This document shows positions 55,119 to 63,760 of a DNA stretch of 64,000 nucleotides, piece after piece. The notes beneath the pieces are model-generated. The model worked only from the letters and a program-made list of their open reading frames with translations, was not told where the DNA came from and ran no database searches. The stretch is from positions 829,622-893,621 of the forward strand of contig NZ_GL622359.1 in NCBI RefSeq assembly GCF_000185505.1, read 5' to 3'. A program made the translations under genes and the position numbers. Source of the DNA: Pseudoramibacter alactolyticus ATCC 23263. GTDB lineage: Bacteria > Bacillota > Clostridia > Eubacteriales > Eubacteriaceae. Numbering within the stretch: position 1 is the stretch's first letter; each line of letters begins with the position of its first letter.

Positions 55119-56585
55119 CTATATGCAATCAGCACTTTTCACTTTAGCCTTATCCTTAAAAAAATTTATAATCAAATCTTCATTCCCTCTAACGCAGATT
55201 TTTTTATGACCTTTCTCTGACATGAGATAAGCTGTGTTACAAGTTTTAAATAACAACTCCAAATCATGTGTAATCAGAATAACCGGAACAGCCTGCGTCT
55301 TTTCCTTTATAGCAGAAGAAACCAACGCCATTCTTTGATAATCTAACCCTGCAGTTGGTTCGTCCAAAATGACAAGTTTTGAATCTTTTAATAATGCAAT
55401 CAAAAGTGCAAGTCTCTGTTTTTCTCCTCCGGACAATTCATGTGGGTTCATCATTCGCTTGTCCCACAATTCCAAGTCTATTAGATATTCCTTTATCTTC
55501 TCCAAATATGCTTTGTCCGATTCCTTTTTTAAGGGAATTAACTCTCTTTCAACGGTTTCATAAAAAAACATATTTCCGCAATTCTGCAAACTTGCGCCAG
55601 TATTTTTCAATCTGTTTTTTTGAGATGTTCCATAGGATACTTTGCCGCTTTTCATCGGCAAAAGACCGATAAGTTCTTTTGCCATCGTCGTTTTACCAAT
55701 CCCATTTTCCCCGATCACCGCCATACACTCTCCCCGGTTTAAGGAGAAATTTACATGATCTCTCAGCTGATAGTCCTTATTCTTAATGAGTAACCCATCC
55801 ACTTTAATGAGTATATCTCCACCGACTTTTGGTGCTGCGCTCCTTAAATTTGTATAATCAAAGCACCTAAGCATATTTTCTTTACGAACACCTTCATTTA
55901 AATCTTTTGGTAAAAAAATTTTTTCAAGATGGCCGTTTTTAAGAAGAATTAAACGATCTATCATATGCTTCAAATAAGATAATCTGTGCTCTGCAATAAT
56001 GATCGTTTTCCCTTGATCTTTAAGTTTTTTCAAAACATCTTTTAGTTCTTCGATGGATGCAAAATCCAGATTCGCAGTTGGCTCATCTAAAATAACAATA
56101 TCGCTGTCATAGACCAAGGTAGAAGCGATGGCAACTTTTTGTTTTTGCCCTCCTGAAAGGCCTCTTATTTTTCTTCCTTTAAGATCCGATATCCCGAGTT
56201 GCTGCATCGCATATTCCACTCGTTTTAGTAAGAGGGCGCGTCTCATTCCCGTATTTTCCCCAACCAGAGCAATTTCATTTTCAACTTCATTAACAAGGAA
56301 CTGCTCGTCAGGATTTTGAAAAACATTGCCGACATATTTGGCAAGCTCTCCGGTCTTATATTCGTTGATGGATTTGCCTAATATCTTTATTTCTCCTGCC
56401 AAATTACCATCATATAATTCCGGAATCAGACCATTGAGTAATCTCATTAGGGTTGTTTTCCCAGAGCCGGATAATCCCGTTATAACTACCACTTCACCTT
56501 TTTCTACTGTAAAATCAATACTTTCTAATACCGTTTTGTCAGCATAAGAAAATTTATTGATATTTATTTCTGCAGCTTTTCCCAT
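55119..56585 (-). CDS. ECF transporter ATPase, two fused ABC domains
   Basis: Energizing subunit of an ECF-type transporter, 488 residues with tandem ATP-binding domains. Domain 1 has GLSGSGKTTLM, GLSGGQKQK and VILDEPTANLD; domain 2 has GENGIGKTTMAKE, ELSGGEKQR and VILDEPTAGLD. Start MGKAAEININ overlaps the end of the T-component gene by 22 bases; an in-frame ATG further up is deeper in that gene. The stop is TAG. Codon use is AT-rich (AAA, ATA, AGA) unlike the core genes, which suggests transfer. Confidence 0.92.
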   Translation of the reverse strand: MGKAAEININKFSYADKTVLESIDFTVEKGEVVVITGLSGSGKTTLMRLLNGLIPELYDGNLAGEIKILGKSINEYKTGELAKYVGNVFQNPDEQFLVNEVENEIALVGENTGMRRALLLKRVEYAMQQLGISDLKGRKIRGLSGGQKQKVAIASTLVYDSDIVILDEPTANLDFASIEELKDVLKKLKDQGKTIIIAEHRLSYLKHMIDRLILLKNGHLEKIFLPKDLNEGVRKENMLRCFDYTNLRSAAPKVGGDILIKVDGLLIKNKDYQLRDHVNFSLNRGECMAVIGENGIGKTTMAKELIGLLPMKSGKVSYGTSQKNRLKNTGASLQNCGNMFFYETVERELIPLKKESDKAYLEKIKEYLIDLELWDKRMMNPHELSGGEKQRLALLIALLKDSKLVILDEPTAGLDYQRMALVSSAIKEKTQAVPVILITHDLELLFKTCNTAYLMSEKGHKKICVRGNEDLIINFFKDKAKVKSADCI

Positions 56586-57256
56586 ATCGCTATCCCTATA
56601 AATCCTACGCCGACGATCATCGCTGCATAATCGCACCATGTCAATGATAAATCTGCATAGGAAGTTTTTTTACAATCAAACTCAATCCCTTTTGTGATCA
56701 ATGCACAAGTCAAAACATTGCCTGTTTCAAACGCTTTATAAATCATAGGCACTAAATACATTTCAATGCTATGTATTGGTTGCAGTATATTGAACGAAAT
56801 ATTTCTAACTTTTAATCCCTCTTTGATTTCATTCAAATAGCGTTTATATTCCGGTATAAAACGAATAAAAATGGAAACGCCAACGCATAAATTATTGGGT
56901 AATTTAGTCTTTCTTAGTGATGCAATAATTTCTGAAATGTTAAAGTTCGTCGCGATCCCCGCCAAACTCCAAAGTGGAAATAGTTTAATTACAATAAGTC
57001 CCATCGTATAAATGGAACCCAACCACCCATCTATTATAAAAATCTTTGATAAAATCTTTATTCCGGTGAACAAGAAAATATATACCAAGACAAAAGAAAA
57101 TGCTTTTTTTGGATTTACCAAAAAAAGCAGAAAAAAGCTAAAAAGAAGCATGCCCCAATATACAAGCATTTCGCTAAAAAGCAAAACGCTTGTATACATA
57201 ATCATGAGAATGCCAATGGTCAATGGCTTTAATATCAGACGCTTCTCGAAGCTCAT
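56564..57256 (-). CDS. ECF transporter transmembrane (T) component
   Basis: CbiQ/EcfT-family membrane protein, 230 residues with about five to six helices. LRKTKLPNNLCVGVSIFIRF and LKVRNISF are close to the two Ala-Arg-Gly-like coupling helices that contact the ATPases. It begins at the stop of the S component (TAATG), giving S-T-A order in one operon. Confidence 0.85.
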   Translation of the reverse strand: MSFEKRLILKPLTIGILMIMYTSVLLFSEMLVYWGMLLFSFFLLFLVNPKKAFSFVLVYIFLFTGIKILSKIFIIDGWLGSIYTMGLIVIKLFPLWSLAGIATNFNISEIIASLRKTKLPNNLCVGVSIFIRFIPEYKRYLNEIKEGLKVRNISFNILQPIHSIEMYLVPMIYKAFETGNVLTCALITKGIEFDCKKTSYADLSLTWCDYAAMIVGVGFIGIAIWEKLQK

Positions 57257-57861
57257 TAGGACAAAATATCCTTTTTCTTGCTGGTTTTATCAAAGAATTT
57301 TTTATTGACGTATTTCCCAAACAGCGTTCCAAGAATGGCCGCAATCATTTCTACAGACAATATAATGGCCATATTCTTCGGGCTGAAAAAGGTATCTTTT
57401 ACCATTTGAGCTTTTTCCATTGTGAATAAATTCGGAAACGTCTTTACTAATCCTTCTACCCCTAAGAAAAGGATAAAGAAAAATCCGTGCAGAGCATAAA
57501 TAACCTGCGATACAACATACGAAATACTAATTCTGCCATCATTGATATAATTGTTTCTATTGCCTATGCAAAGCTCTCCAAGCAAACCGGCTACAACCAT
57601 AATAGGCAACATTGGAATAAAACCCATAATAGAATAAATGATGCCTGCTAATAAATAATAAATAAATATTGCTCCTCTTTTAGGAATTTTATGGCACATA
57701 ACAAAATAAACAGGAGCGCATAACAAACTTCCTATTGAAACATGTACGAAAACCCCATAAGTTCCAAATAGTTGTGTTATCATTCCCGACGCCATACTGA
57801 TCACAAAGCCTACAACTCCGAGCAAGCTGACGATAATCACATCTTTTAATTTTAATTTCAT
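57256..57861 (-). CDS. ECF transporter substrate-binding (S) component, MptD-type
   Basis: Membrane protein of 201 residues, about six helices, similar to the MptD/Trep_Strep family of predicted ECF S components. GSLLCAPVYFVM, GELCIGNRNNYIND and a basic C-terminus (VNKKFFDKTSKKKD) are visible. The substrate is unknown. It overlaps tetR by four bases (ATGA). Confidence 0.82.
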   Translation of the reverse strand: MKLKLKDVIIVSLLGVVGFVISMASGMITQLFGTYGVFVHVSIGSLLCAPVYFVMCHKIPKRGAIFIYYLLAGIIYSIMGFIPMLPIMVVAGLLGELCIGNRNNYINDGRISISYVVSQVIYALHGFFFILFLGVEGLVKTFPNLFTMEKAQMVKDTFFSPKNMAIILSVEMIAAILGTLFGKYVNKKFFDKTSKKKDILS

Positions 57862-58454
57862 TTATTTTTCCTCCCTTGACATTCATTGAGATATAGTAAA
57901 ATCATTTTTTTTACGATATCTTTGTTCTTCTGAAATGATTCTTTGCCTCCTAAAGGTTCGAATGAAGCATATCCGATCAATAAAGAATGGGTGAAGAATA
58001 TTAAAAAACGATCTTCTAATATATCCTTTGAGATGCCTGAATCTCTAAATGCTCTATGAAGAATATCAATATATTTAATATTGAGTTTTTTATATATTCT
58101 CAACAGCTTCTGATCTCTCGCAATCCCCTCCAACAGAATTGCAAACAATTCTTTGTAGTCATTATCATCAAAAATTTTAGCCATCATAAAATCAACAAAA
58201 GTATCTAAATCATGTCTTTCTCCTGCCTTCAAAAAATTTCTCTCTTCACCATAATCAAGCCCCTGAGACATCGTGTCATAGAAAATCTCATAGACATTTT
58301 TATAATAGTGATAAACACCTCCAACCGACATGCCTGAACATACAATGACATCATCCATCGTTGTATTGAAAAAGCCTTTTTTTAAAATGATTTCTTTTGC
58401 AGCATGTTGAATCTGGCTTTTTCTTACATCCTTTGATAATCGCTTACTTGACAA
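57858..58454 (-). CDS. TetR-family transcriptional regulator
   Basis: Helix-turn-helix repressor, about 198 residues. The DNA-binding domain is at the N-terminus (IQHAAKEIILKKGFFNTTMD, then MSVGGVYHYYKN). The C-terminal ligand domain is not recognised. TTG is chosen because AGGAGG lies five bases upstream; an ATG 12 codons earlier would extend across the dyad near the promoter. It heads the ECF operon, so it probably controls it and itself, and its ligand may be the transported substrate. Confidence 0.88.
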   Translation of the reverse strand: MSSKRLSKDVRKSQIQHAAKEIILKKGFFNTTMDDVIVCSGMSVGGVYHYYKNVYEIFYDTMSQGLDYGEERNFLKAGERHDLDTFVDFMMAKIFDDNDYKELFAILLEGIARDQKLLRIYKKLNIKYIDILHRAFRDSGISKDILEDRFLIFFTHSLLIGYASFEPLGGKESFQKNKDIVKKMILLYLNECQGRKNK

Positions 58455-58471
58455 AATTCCCTCCTCTTTTA

Positions 58472-58523
58472 TCGAGGAAATCCTCGACAAAAATATGTTA
58501 GCATCTTCTAACTATTCTGTCAA
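58472..58523 (-). promoter_or_regulatory. tetR-ECF promoter with embedded dyads
   Basis: Minus-strand TTGACA (58518-58523), 17 bases, TAACAT (58495-58500). The dyad GTTAG-AAGATG-CTAAC (58497-58512) fills the spacer and overlaps the -10. A second dyad, TCGAGGA-TT-TCCTCGA, lies just downstream in the leader. Both are candidate TetR operators. Confidence 0.75.
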
Positions 58524-58604
58524 GAGTCATTTTGATGCGTTATTTACTATTTCTTTTGTTTAAACCATATCGCTGAATTGAATGAAGCAACTGTTAAACA
58601 ACAT

Positions 58605-58656
58605 AAAAAAGGGATTTCGGCAAATCGTCCAAACCTGGACGATTCTTCGGAATCCC
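58605..58656 (-). terminator. Terminator of the ogt cluster
   Basis: Minus-strand GGGATTCCGAAGAATCGTCC and GGACGATTTGCCGAAATCCC pair over 20 positions with a few mismatches around AGGTTT, followed by T6. It ends the MBL-alkA-ogt transcript about 340 bases after the ogt stop. Confidence 0.8.
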
Positions 58657-58755
58657 TTGATTCAAAATCTTTCTATCCTTATTTATTCCCTCTCCTTGAT
58701 AGAAGGGCGACCGTCTCTATATGGCACGACTGCTCTATCTTGATGTTTCCTTATT

Positions 58756-58955
58756 GACCAGTTACCGTGAACTGGCAAAAACCTGCGACCTTTGTTATCG
58801 GGAACAGGTCAAGGGCATTTTTCGGTTCGCGGAATCTTGTCAAAATCCCCCTTTGACCGTTTGCGGGAACAAGTCGAAACCTGCTCTCTTACCTATAAAT
58901 ATGCGTTTTCACATATCTGCCCATCGTCTCAACCTGCGGTATCAGGGAACTGGTC
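58756..58955. repeat. Five degenerate hairpin repeats downstream of ogt
   Basis: Five short dyads share the plan GACC-GTT-n-CGGGAAC-GGTC: at about 58756-58775 (ACCAGTT/AACTGG), 58787-58810, 58823-58841, 58855-58875 and 58934-58955. The first four are spaced about 31-34 bases apart. The 340-base stretch between ogt and its terminator has no gene I can support; these repeats are its main content. Confidence 0.5.
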
Positions 58956-58995
58956 TTATAACTTTACCCGGTGCCATCGTCTCACCCCGGTCTTA

Positions 58996-59535
58996 TCATG
59001 GCGCTGTACTGTGTTTTGGTCTGAACAGACCGTCCATTTCCACACCCTCATGTTCGAGAAGCCATATCTTCTTGTCGATTCCACCGGCATAGCCTGTCAG
59101 GCTTCCGTTTGTTCCGACTACCCTGTGACAGGGAATGATTAAAGAAATGGAATTATGTCCGACTGCTCCGCCAACTGCCTGCGCCGACATCCGTTTCAGT
59201 CCGCGCTGCTTTGCGATCTCTTCCGAAATTTCCCCGTATGTCATAGTACGTCCATAAGGAATCGTCAGCATGATCTCCCACACGGCTTTGCGGAAATCCG
59301 AGCAGAACATGTGAAGCTGCGGCGTAAAATCCGGTGCCCTTCCGCTAAAGTAGATATCCAGCCATCTCTTTGTTTCTGCGAATATCGGAAGGCCTTTTTC
59401 TTCGTGCTCTTTTCCGAACGTGTCGGCAAAGTATTTCTGCCCATCAAACCAGAGGCCGGTCAGAGCCTCGCCGTCGCTGCCAAGCGTGACACCGCCAAGC
59501 GGTGATTCATAATGATTTGTGTACTGCATCTTCAT
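58996..59535 (-). CDS. ogt: Methylated-DNA--protein-cysteine methyltransferase
   Basis: Suicide repair protein that takes the methyl group from O6-methylguanine. The acceptor is Cys in LIIPCHRVVGTNGSLTGYAGG; the Arg finger helix is near GLKRMSAQAVGGAVGHN. It has 179 residues. Its ATG overlaps the end of the glycosylase gene (ATGA), so the two alkylation repair enzymes are made together. Confidence 0.95.
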   Translation of the reverse strand: MKMQYTNHYESPLGGVTLGSDGEALTGLWFDGQKYFADTFGKEHEEKGLPIFAETKRWLDIYFSGRAPDFTPQLHMFCSDFRKAVWEIMLTIPYGRTMTYGEISEEIAKQRGLKRMSAQAVGGAVGHNSISLIIPCHRVVGTNGSLTGYAGGIDKKIWLLEHEGVEMDGLFRPKHSTAP

Positions 59536-60182
59536 TTCTTCCAGTTCTTTTTCTTCGGAGCAGGATCGGTAAGTTCAGGGATCGCTCCACCTGCCACTGC
59601 CCAGAAATACAGACTTGCCACGCTGCAATAGGGTGACAGCCGCCTCCTGTATTTTTCAAACTGATCCTTCGTTATCTTCCTGTGACGATAGACCATGCGC
59701 ATACCCCGGAGGATTGCAAGATCACCGTAGCTTAAAATATTTGATCTTTGCATGCAAAACAGCAAGATCATCTCTGCTGTCCAGATGCCAATACCTTTGA
59801 GAGAGGATAATGCTGTGATGGCTTCTTCATCCAACATTTGCTCTACCTTGTCAATATCGAACTCACCGCTTTTAACTTTGCGAGCAAAATCCAGAATATA
59901 ATCCGTCTTGACAAAGGTCGTTCCGAAGCTTTGGATCTTGTCTCTGCCTGCGTTTATCAGCGCATCGGCGGTGATCTCTCCAAGCCCATCGTTCATTCGC
60001 CGCCATAAGGTCTGTTGTGCATTGGTGGAGATCTGCTGTCCGATGATATGGTGAATAACGGAAGAGAAAAGGTCAATGTCGACCGGACGATAAATATGTC
60101 CGACGCGATCTATGATCTCACCGAGCTTTTTATCCTTGCTTTTCAGATATTCTGTTTCCGTGTCGTCATATTCAAAATACAA
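59532..60182 (-). CDS. DNA-3-methyladenine glycosylase (AlkA/HhH-GPD family)
   Basis: Base-excision enzyme for alkylated purines, 216 residues. The helix-hairpin-helix is LSSLKGIGIWTAEMILLF, with the catalytic Asp in YGDLAILRGM. IHHIIGQQISTNAQQTLWRR is the first part of the HhH-GPD fold. It lacks the AlkA N-terminal domain, as many short forms do. It is three bases after the MBL gene and overlaps ogt. Confidence 0.9.
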   Translation of the reverse strand: MYFEYDDTETEYLKSKDKKLGEIIDRVGHIYRPVDIDLFSSVIHHIIGQQISTNAQQTLWRRMNDGLGEITADALINAGRDKIQSFGTTFVKTDYILDFARKVKSGEFDIDKVEQMLDEEAITALSSLKGIGIWTAEMILLFCMQRSNILSYGDLAILRGMRMVYRHRKITKDQFEKYRRRLSPYCSVASLYFWAVAGGAIPELTDPAPKKKNWKK

Positions 60183-60185
60183 TTT

Positions 60186-61001
60186 TCATTCTCCTATCGT
60201 GATTCTCTCCAGATCGTCCGGGATATAAAGATTCCCGTGATAATACTGCCTTCCTTCCGTAATGTATAGCTCTTTCCTCTTTTCGATACGCCTGTCCTCG
60301 GTATGATAAAGAATCAGATTCTTGATGTTCAGCTTTTCAGCCAGCTCACAGGCATCCTTTACAGTTGAATGGTGCTTCTCATAAGGATTCCAGATGCCGG
60401 CATCCTCTGCCAAACAGAACGCTTCATGCAAGAGCCAGTCACTATTCTCCGCATACTTATATGAGCTTTTCTCACACGGTTCATCTCCGCAGCAGGTCAG
60501 CTTCTCTCCGTTAGACAGCTTCATGCAAAATCCGAACTGCTTTGCTTTCGTTGAGCCGATATCAAAAAACGTAATATCGTTTCCGTTAATATTTCTTGTT
60601 TCACCGTCATGAACTTCGATCAAGTGCAGGCGTTCATCGATGAACCGTGTTTCTTTTTTCTGAAGAAGCCTGTTCGCCGCTGACCTCAAAATACCAGTGA
60701 CTTCGTCGTGAGCGTAGATATTAGCCTCTCCCTCATAATCACCCTGATTCATATACTGGCAGATCATCCTTATCATCCAGATGATCCCCATGATATGATC
60801 GACGTGCTTATGCGTGACGAACATCTCGCGCATATCCATCCAATCGAATCCGGCATGTTTAAGCTGCGAAAGAACGGTATTGCCGCCTCCGCCGTCGACC
60901 ATGAAATATTGATTGTTTTCACCGATAACAAAGCAGGTATTATAATACTCCGTCACAAGAGCATTACCTGTTCCAAGCATTGTCAATTCCATTTTCTTCA
61001 T
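60186..61001 (-). CDS. MBL-fold metallo-hydrolase (RNase Z-like)
   Basis: Metallo-beta-lactamase-fold protein, 271 residues, with FVTHKHVDHIMGI (metal ligands), GGGGNTVLSQL near the start, and YEKHHSTVKDACELAEK with LILYHTEDR in the last part. Such proteins include RNase Z relatives and phosphodiesterases; the substrate is unknown. It leads the alkylation-repair genes with a three-base gap, which may be chance or a functional group. Confidence 0.85.
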   Translation of the reverse strand: MKKMELTMLGTGNALVTEYYNTCFVIGENNQYFMVDGGGGNTVLSQLKHAGFDWMDMREMFVTHKHVDHIMGIIWMIRMICQYMNQGDYEGEANIYAHDEVTGILRSAANRLLQKKETRFIDERLHLIEVHDGETRNINGNDITFFDIGSTKAKQFGFCMKLSNGEKLTCCGDEPCEKSSYKYAENSDWLLHEAFCLAEDAGIWNPYEKHHSTVKDACELAEKLNIKNLILYHTEDRRIEKRKELYITEGRQYYHGNLYIPDDLERITIGE

Positions 61002-61106
61002 CCTATAAATCCTGGTTTATCTCCCCAATCTTCTTAATCACTTTTTGCAGGCACCCCGCCGACGACCGCATGCTTATAGGGCCTTCTCACTTAGAACGTT
61101 TGAATA

Positions 61107-61634
61107 TTATTTTATACTCGTTCCAAGCTGTCTTGCTTCTTCCACATTTTGCTTTTCAATGCCGAACACATATCCAAGATCACGGCAGCCTACAACTTGA
61201 CTCCGTGCCGCATACCACATCCGTTCGGCCTGTGCACCGCCACCCCTGCATATCATGAACAGTGCCGTAAATTTCCTGCCCAGATAATCCACGCCGGCAT
61301 GTCTTGTAATCGTCTGAAAACGATCGATTGCCAACTTAAGCTCACCCGTGATTCCCCACCAATACATAGGAGACACAAATACCAGGACATCTGCCTCCAT
61401 AATCTTTGGATAAATTTTATTCATATCGTCTTTCTGTACGCGGATATGCTCCGAATTCTTTAGAATTATCATACATCGCATGCAACCGAGACATCTTTTT
61501 ATATTCATATGAGCCACCTAAAATTCTGTCACAACATTTCCAACTGACTCGGCACCTTTTGTAAATGCCTGCACCACTGCAGATGGATTTGCCTTTAGAC
61601 TGTTAGATCCATTAAGAGTAAGTAACTATTTCAT
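61107..61634 (-). pseudogene. Flavodoxin/NADPH-dependent FMN reductase family gene with two in-frame TAG codons
   Basis: The open part from 61517 gives MNIKRCLGCMRC, EADVLVFVSPMYWWG and a normal C-terminus but lacks the flavin-phosphate loop. Reading back in the same frame restores it: MK, TAG (61626-61628), LLTLNGSNSLKANPSAVV, FTKGAESVGNVVTEF, TAG (61518-61520), VAHMNIKRC. Total length with both ambers read is 175 residues, usual for the family. There are no frameshifts and no TAA or TGA. It is either a young pseudogene or a recoded gene. Confidence 0.75.
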
Positions 61635-61838
61635 AATCATAAGCCTCTTAACAACAGGCTTTGAATAAGCCTTTGATTTCAATACTTTGTTTACTTGACG
61701 GATGCTACCTTTGACATCAATACCACGCTCTTCACATGAGACAATGCTTTTGACGTCAACAGTTTCGCATTCTCCAGCTTTAGAATTGTCGACGAAAAAC
61801 CGCTTTGAAGGAAGTTGTCCATGAGTGTTTTCAACCCT
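61635..61838 (-). other. Open frame of unknown origin upstream of the flavodoxin gene
   Basis: Seventy sense codons from a TGA at 61839-61841 to the amber at 61626-61628, in frame with the flavodoxin gene, with coding-like composition (RFFVDNSKAGECETVDVKS, EERGIDVKGSIRQVNKVL). I find no start with an RBS and recognise no family. It may be the tail of a lost gene. Confidence 0.3.
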
Positions 61839-61854
61839 TCAAACTGAAATTTAA

Positions 61855-62175
61855 TTATTTCTTTTTCTTCGGTTTTGGTGCAGGCAGCTCATCATACATT
61901 GCATTGAATAAACCAGTTAAAAACGCTTTGTTATCGACATCATCTACCAACAGCATTTCCTTTGATCCATCATACGGTAATTCATATTTTGCATTTGGCA
62001 TATACTCTATCGCAGATTTAACAGGCTTCACCAAAAATCTATCATCATAAATTCCGCCAACAATTTTTCCATGATAATAAATTATATATTCACCCATCAT
62101 TACTTTATATGCTATTTCTTCCAAATCGGATAGTTGTTCTAATATAAATTCTAAATATTTTTTACTTGAAGCCAT
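61855..62175 (-). CDS. TfoX N-terminal domain protein
   Basis: A 106-residue protein with the TfoX_N plan: LEFILEQLSDLEEIAYKVMMGEY shortened to an opening helix, GEYIIYYHGKIVGGIYDDRF and PYDGSKEMLLVDDVDN. In gamma-proteobacteria TfoX regulates competence; in Firmicutes short homologues are of unknown role. The C-terminus is Lys-rich (PKPKKKK). It follows the acetyltransferase gene by three bases. Confidence 0.85.
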   Translation of the reverse strand: MASSKKYLEFILEQLSDLEEIAYKVMMGEYIIYYHGKIVGGIYDDRFLVKPVKSAIEYMPNAKYELPYDGSKEMLLVDDVDNKAFLTGLFNAMYDELPAPKPKKKK

Positions 62176-62178
62176 ACC

Positions 62179-62622
62179 TTACACATCCATTCCCATAAGA
62201 ATGACCCCATTCTCCTCTTTAAATCCATACTTCTCGTAGAACTTGGGAAGAACGCCTTCTCCTGCGGTGATCAAATGGATCCCCGCCACCCCCTGTGCCT
62301 TCACATCCGCAATACACTGTTTTAAAAGAATCGCAGCAATGCCGCGCTTCTGATAATCAGGATGCACTGCCAGATCATTGATTTCAAAGGTTCTTCCGTA
62401 ATGAAAAAGCATACTTATTCCGAGTATGAAGCCGACCACTTCTCCGTCAACCTCATATTCCAGTCCATAAGATGTTTTCTGCTCCATCAGTTCCCGAACA
62501 TGGATTTTGGCGTCGTCGATTTTCCACGGGTCATTCCATGGTTCGCCGGAAAAGGCATTTGCATAGATTTCTGCATAGCAATGCAGATGGCTGATATCTA
62601 ACGGTTTTATTTTATCATTCAC
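62179..62622 (-). CDS. GNAT family N-acetyltransferase
   Basis: Acetyl-CoA-dependent acyltransferase, 147 residues. The CoA-binding motif A is INDLAVHPDYQKRGIAAILL, followed by LITAGEGVLPKFYEKYGF (motif B). NAFSGEPWNDPW is a common opening of this subgroup. The acceptor cannot be predicted. GGAGG precedes the ATG. Confidence 0.9.
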   Translation of the reverse strand: MNDKIKPLDISHLHCYAEIYANAFSGEPWNDPWKIDDAKIHVRELMEQKTSYGLEYEVDGEVVGFILGISMLFHYGRTFEINDLAVHPDYQKRGIAAILLKQCIADVKAQGVAGIHLITAGEGVLPKFYEKYGFKEENGVILMGMDV

Positions 62623-62643
62623 GGCTTGACCTCCTTAATCGCC

Positions 62644-63274
62644 TACAGAAACCTCTTTGCCGTCCTTATGTCGGCATCCTGAAAGTGATTGCCCTCGTTT
62701 CATTCGAAAATATGGTTTTTGCCGGAAAACAATCCATCCTGCCTGATCATACAGTCACCGACCGTTTTCATTACAGAGCTTCTTGTTTTCAGTCCTTTCC
62801 TGCCAAGGCTCAGATAGATATTATCCGTCATAATCTCCCTGCCTTCCGCATATGCAAGCCACCCCGGAAACCATACTGACGGCGACGCTGCCACACAAGC
62901 GGAGAAAAGATCGGTCTGGTAGACCGCCCAGAGCGCAAACAGCCCCGCCAGAGAATACCCGCCGATGATATCGTATTTGCCCTGTCAACGAAATAATGTT
63001 CTCTAATTTCCGGCAGCAACTTGTCGGCAAGAAAGGTCGGCGTATCCTTTGCACCTTCTCCAAACGATTCATTGCCAAAGACAGCGCCGGTTTTCCATGG
63101 GGACAGATCCTTATTCCAATCGTCAACCTGAACCGCAACCAAAAGAGGCTTTATGCCTTTACGTCCGGCATTTATCCGTCTATATTCTTTCTGTATAAAT
63201 TCCGCATCATGATCATCGACCATCCGTATCAGACAGACATCCGCAGTGCGTTCTCCATATATAATTATTTTCAT
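62644..63274 (-). pseudogene. Alpha/beta-hydrolase (esterase D-like), frameshift and nonsense
   Basis: The first frame reads KIIIYGERTADVCLIRMVDD and LLPEIREHYFVDRA; near 62975 it breaks and the next frame continues IIGGYSLAGLFALWAVYQTD (nucleophile GYSLAG), SPSVWFPGWLAY and SLGRKGLKTR. A TGA replaces the Trp of the usual EWNEGNHF, after which NEGNHFQDADIRTAKRFL completes the C-terminus. One frameshift and one nonsense codon make it inactive unless the assembly is wrong. Confidence 0.8.
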
Positions 63275-63278
63275 ATTT

Positions 63279-63490
63279 TCAATCCTCCCGCTTCACACAG
63301 GTCAGCTCCACATTGTAGCCCAGAGCCTCCATCAGACTGATGAAGGTTTTATTGACCACGTTATCGCTTTTTTTATTAGTCTGTTCACATCTGCCGGAGC
63401 GATGTGTATCTCTTCGGAAAGTTTCAGCTGAGCAACCTCCTTTTCAATGCATCTGATCTTTACATCCAGCTCTACATTATTTCGGGGCAT
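63279..63490 (-). pseudogene. Small XRE-like helix-turn-helix protein, frameshifted
   Basis: MPRNNVELDVKIRCIEKEV and QLKLSEEIHIAPADVNRLIK run to about 63365, where one base is missing (GCG-ATAACG for GCGGATAACG). The other frame gives NVVNKTFISLMEALGYNVEL and a TGA. The whole would be about 70 residues, a short DNA-binding protein. It lies just upstream of the hydrolase relic. Confidence 0.7.
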
Positions 63491-63613
63491 TCTTTAACCT
63501 CGCCTTCCTACTGCAAATTATAGAAATCGTATAATTTATTATATATTATGATTATGAATATTTCTACCCTTGAATCAGAAGAACTCCCCGCCGGAGCGAG
63601 GTGTATCTGTTGC

Positions 63614-63760
63614 TTATGCGTCAACATCGATTCCCGGTCCGGATTTAAATTTTACTGTCATTTTCTCATCGAAAATCGTTATCTTCTCGATCAGCCGCCT
63701 GACCAGAACTTCAGAGTATTCAGTTATAGCCCCTGTTTGCTCTTCCAGAAACGAAACCAT
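63614..63760 (-). pseudogene. Serine recombinase C-terminal fragment
   Basis: ITEYSEVLVRRLIEKITIF and DEKMTVKFKSGPGIDVDA are the typical last residues of large serine recombinases of transposons. The frame is blocked by TGA five codons upstream of the fragment. It meets a second recombinase fragment of opposite direction. Confidence 0.7.

Noticed and set aside
58756..58955. CRISPR-like array
   Set aside because: Repeats are degenerate and themselves palindromic, spacing is about 32 bases including the repeat, and no cas genes are present.
58721..59092. Plus-strand open frames of 116-123 codons downstream of ogt
   Set aside because: No RBS, no recognisable protein, two overlapping frames across the hairpin repeats and into ogt; treated as noncoding.
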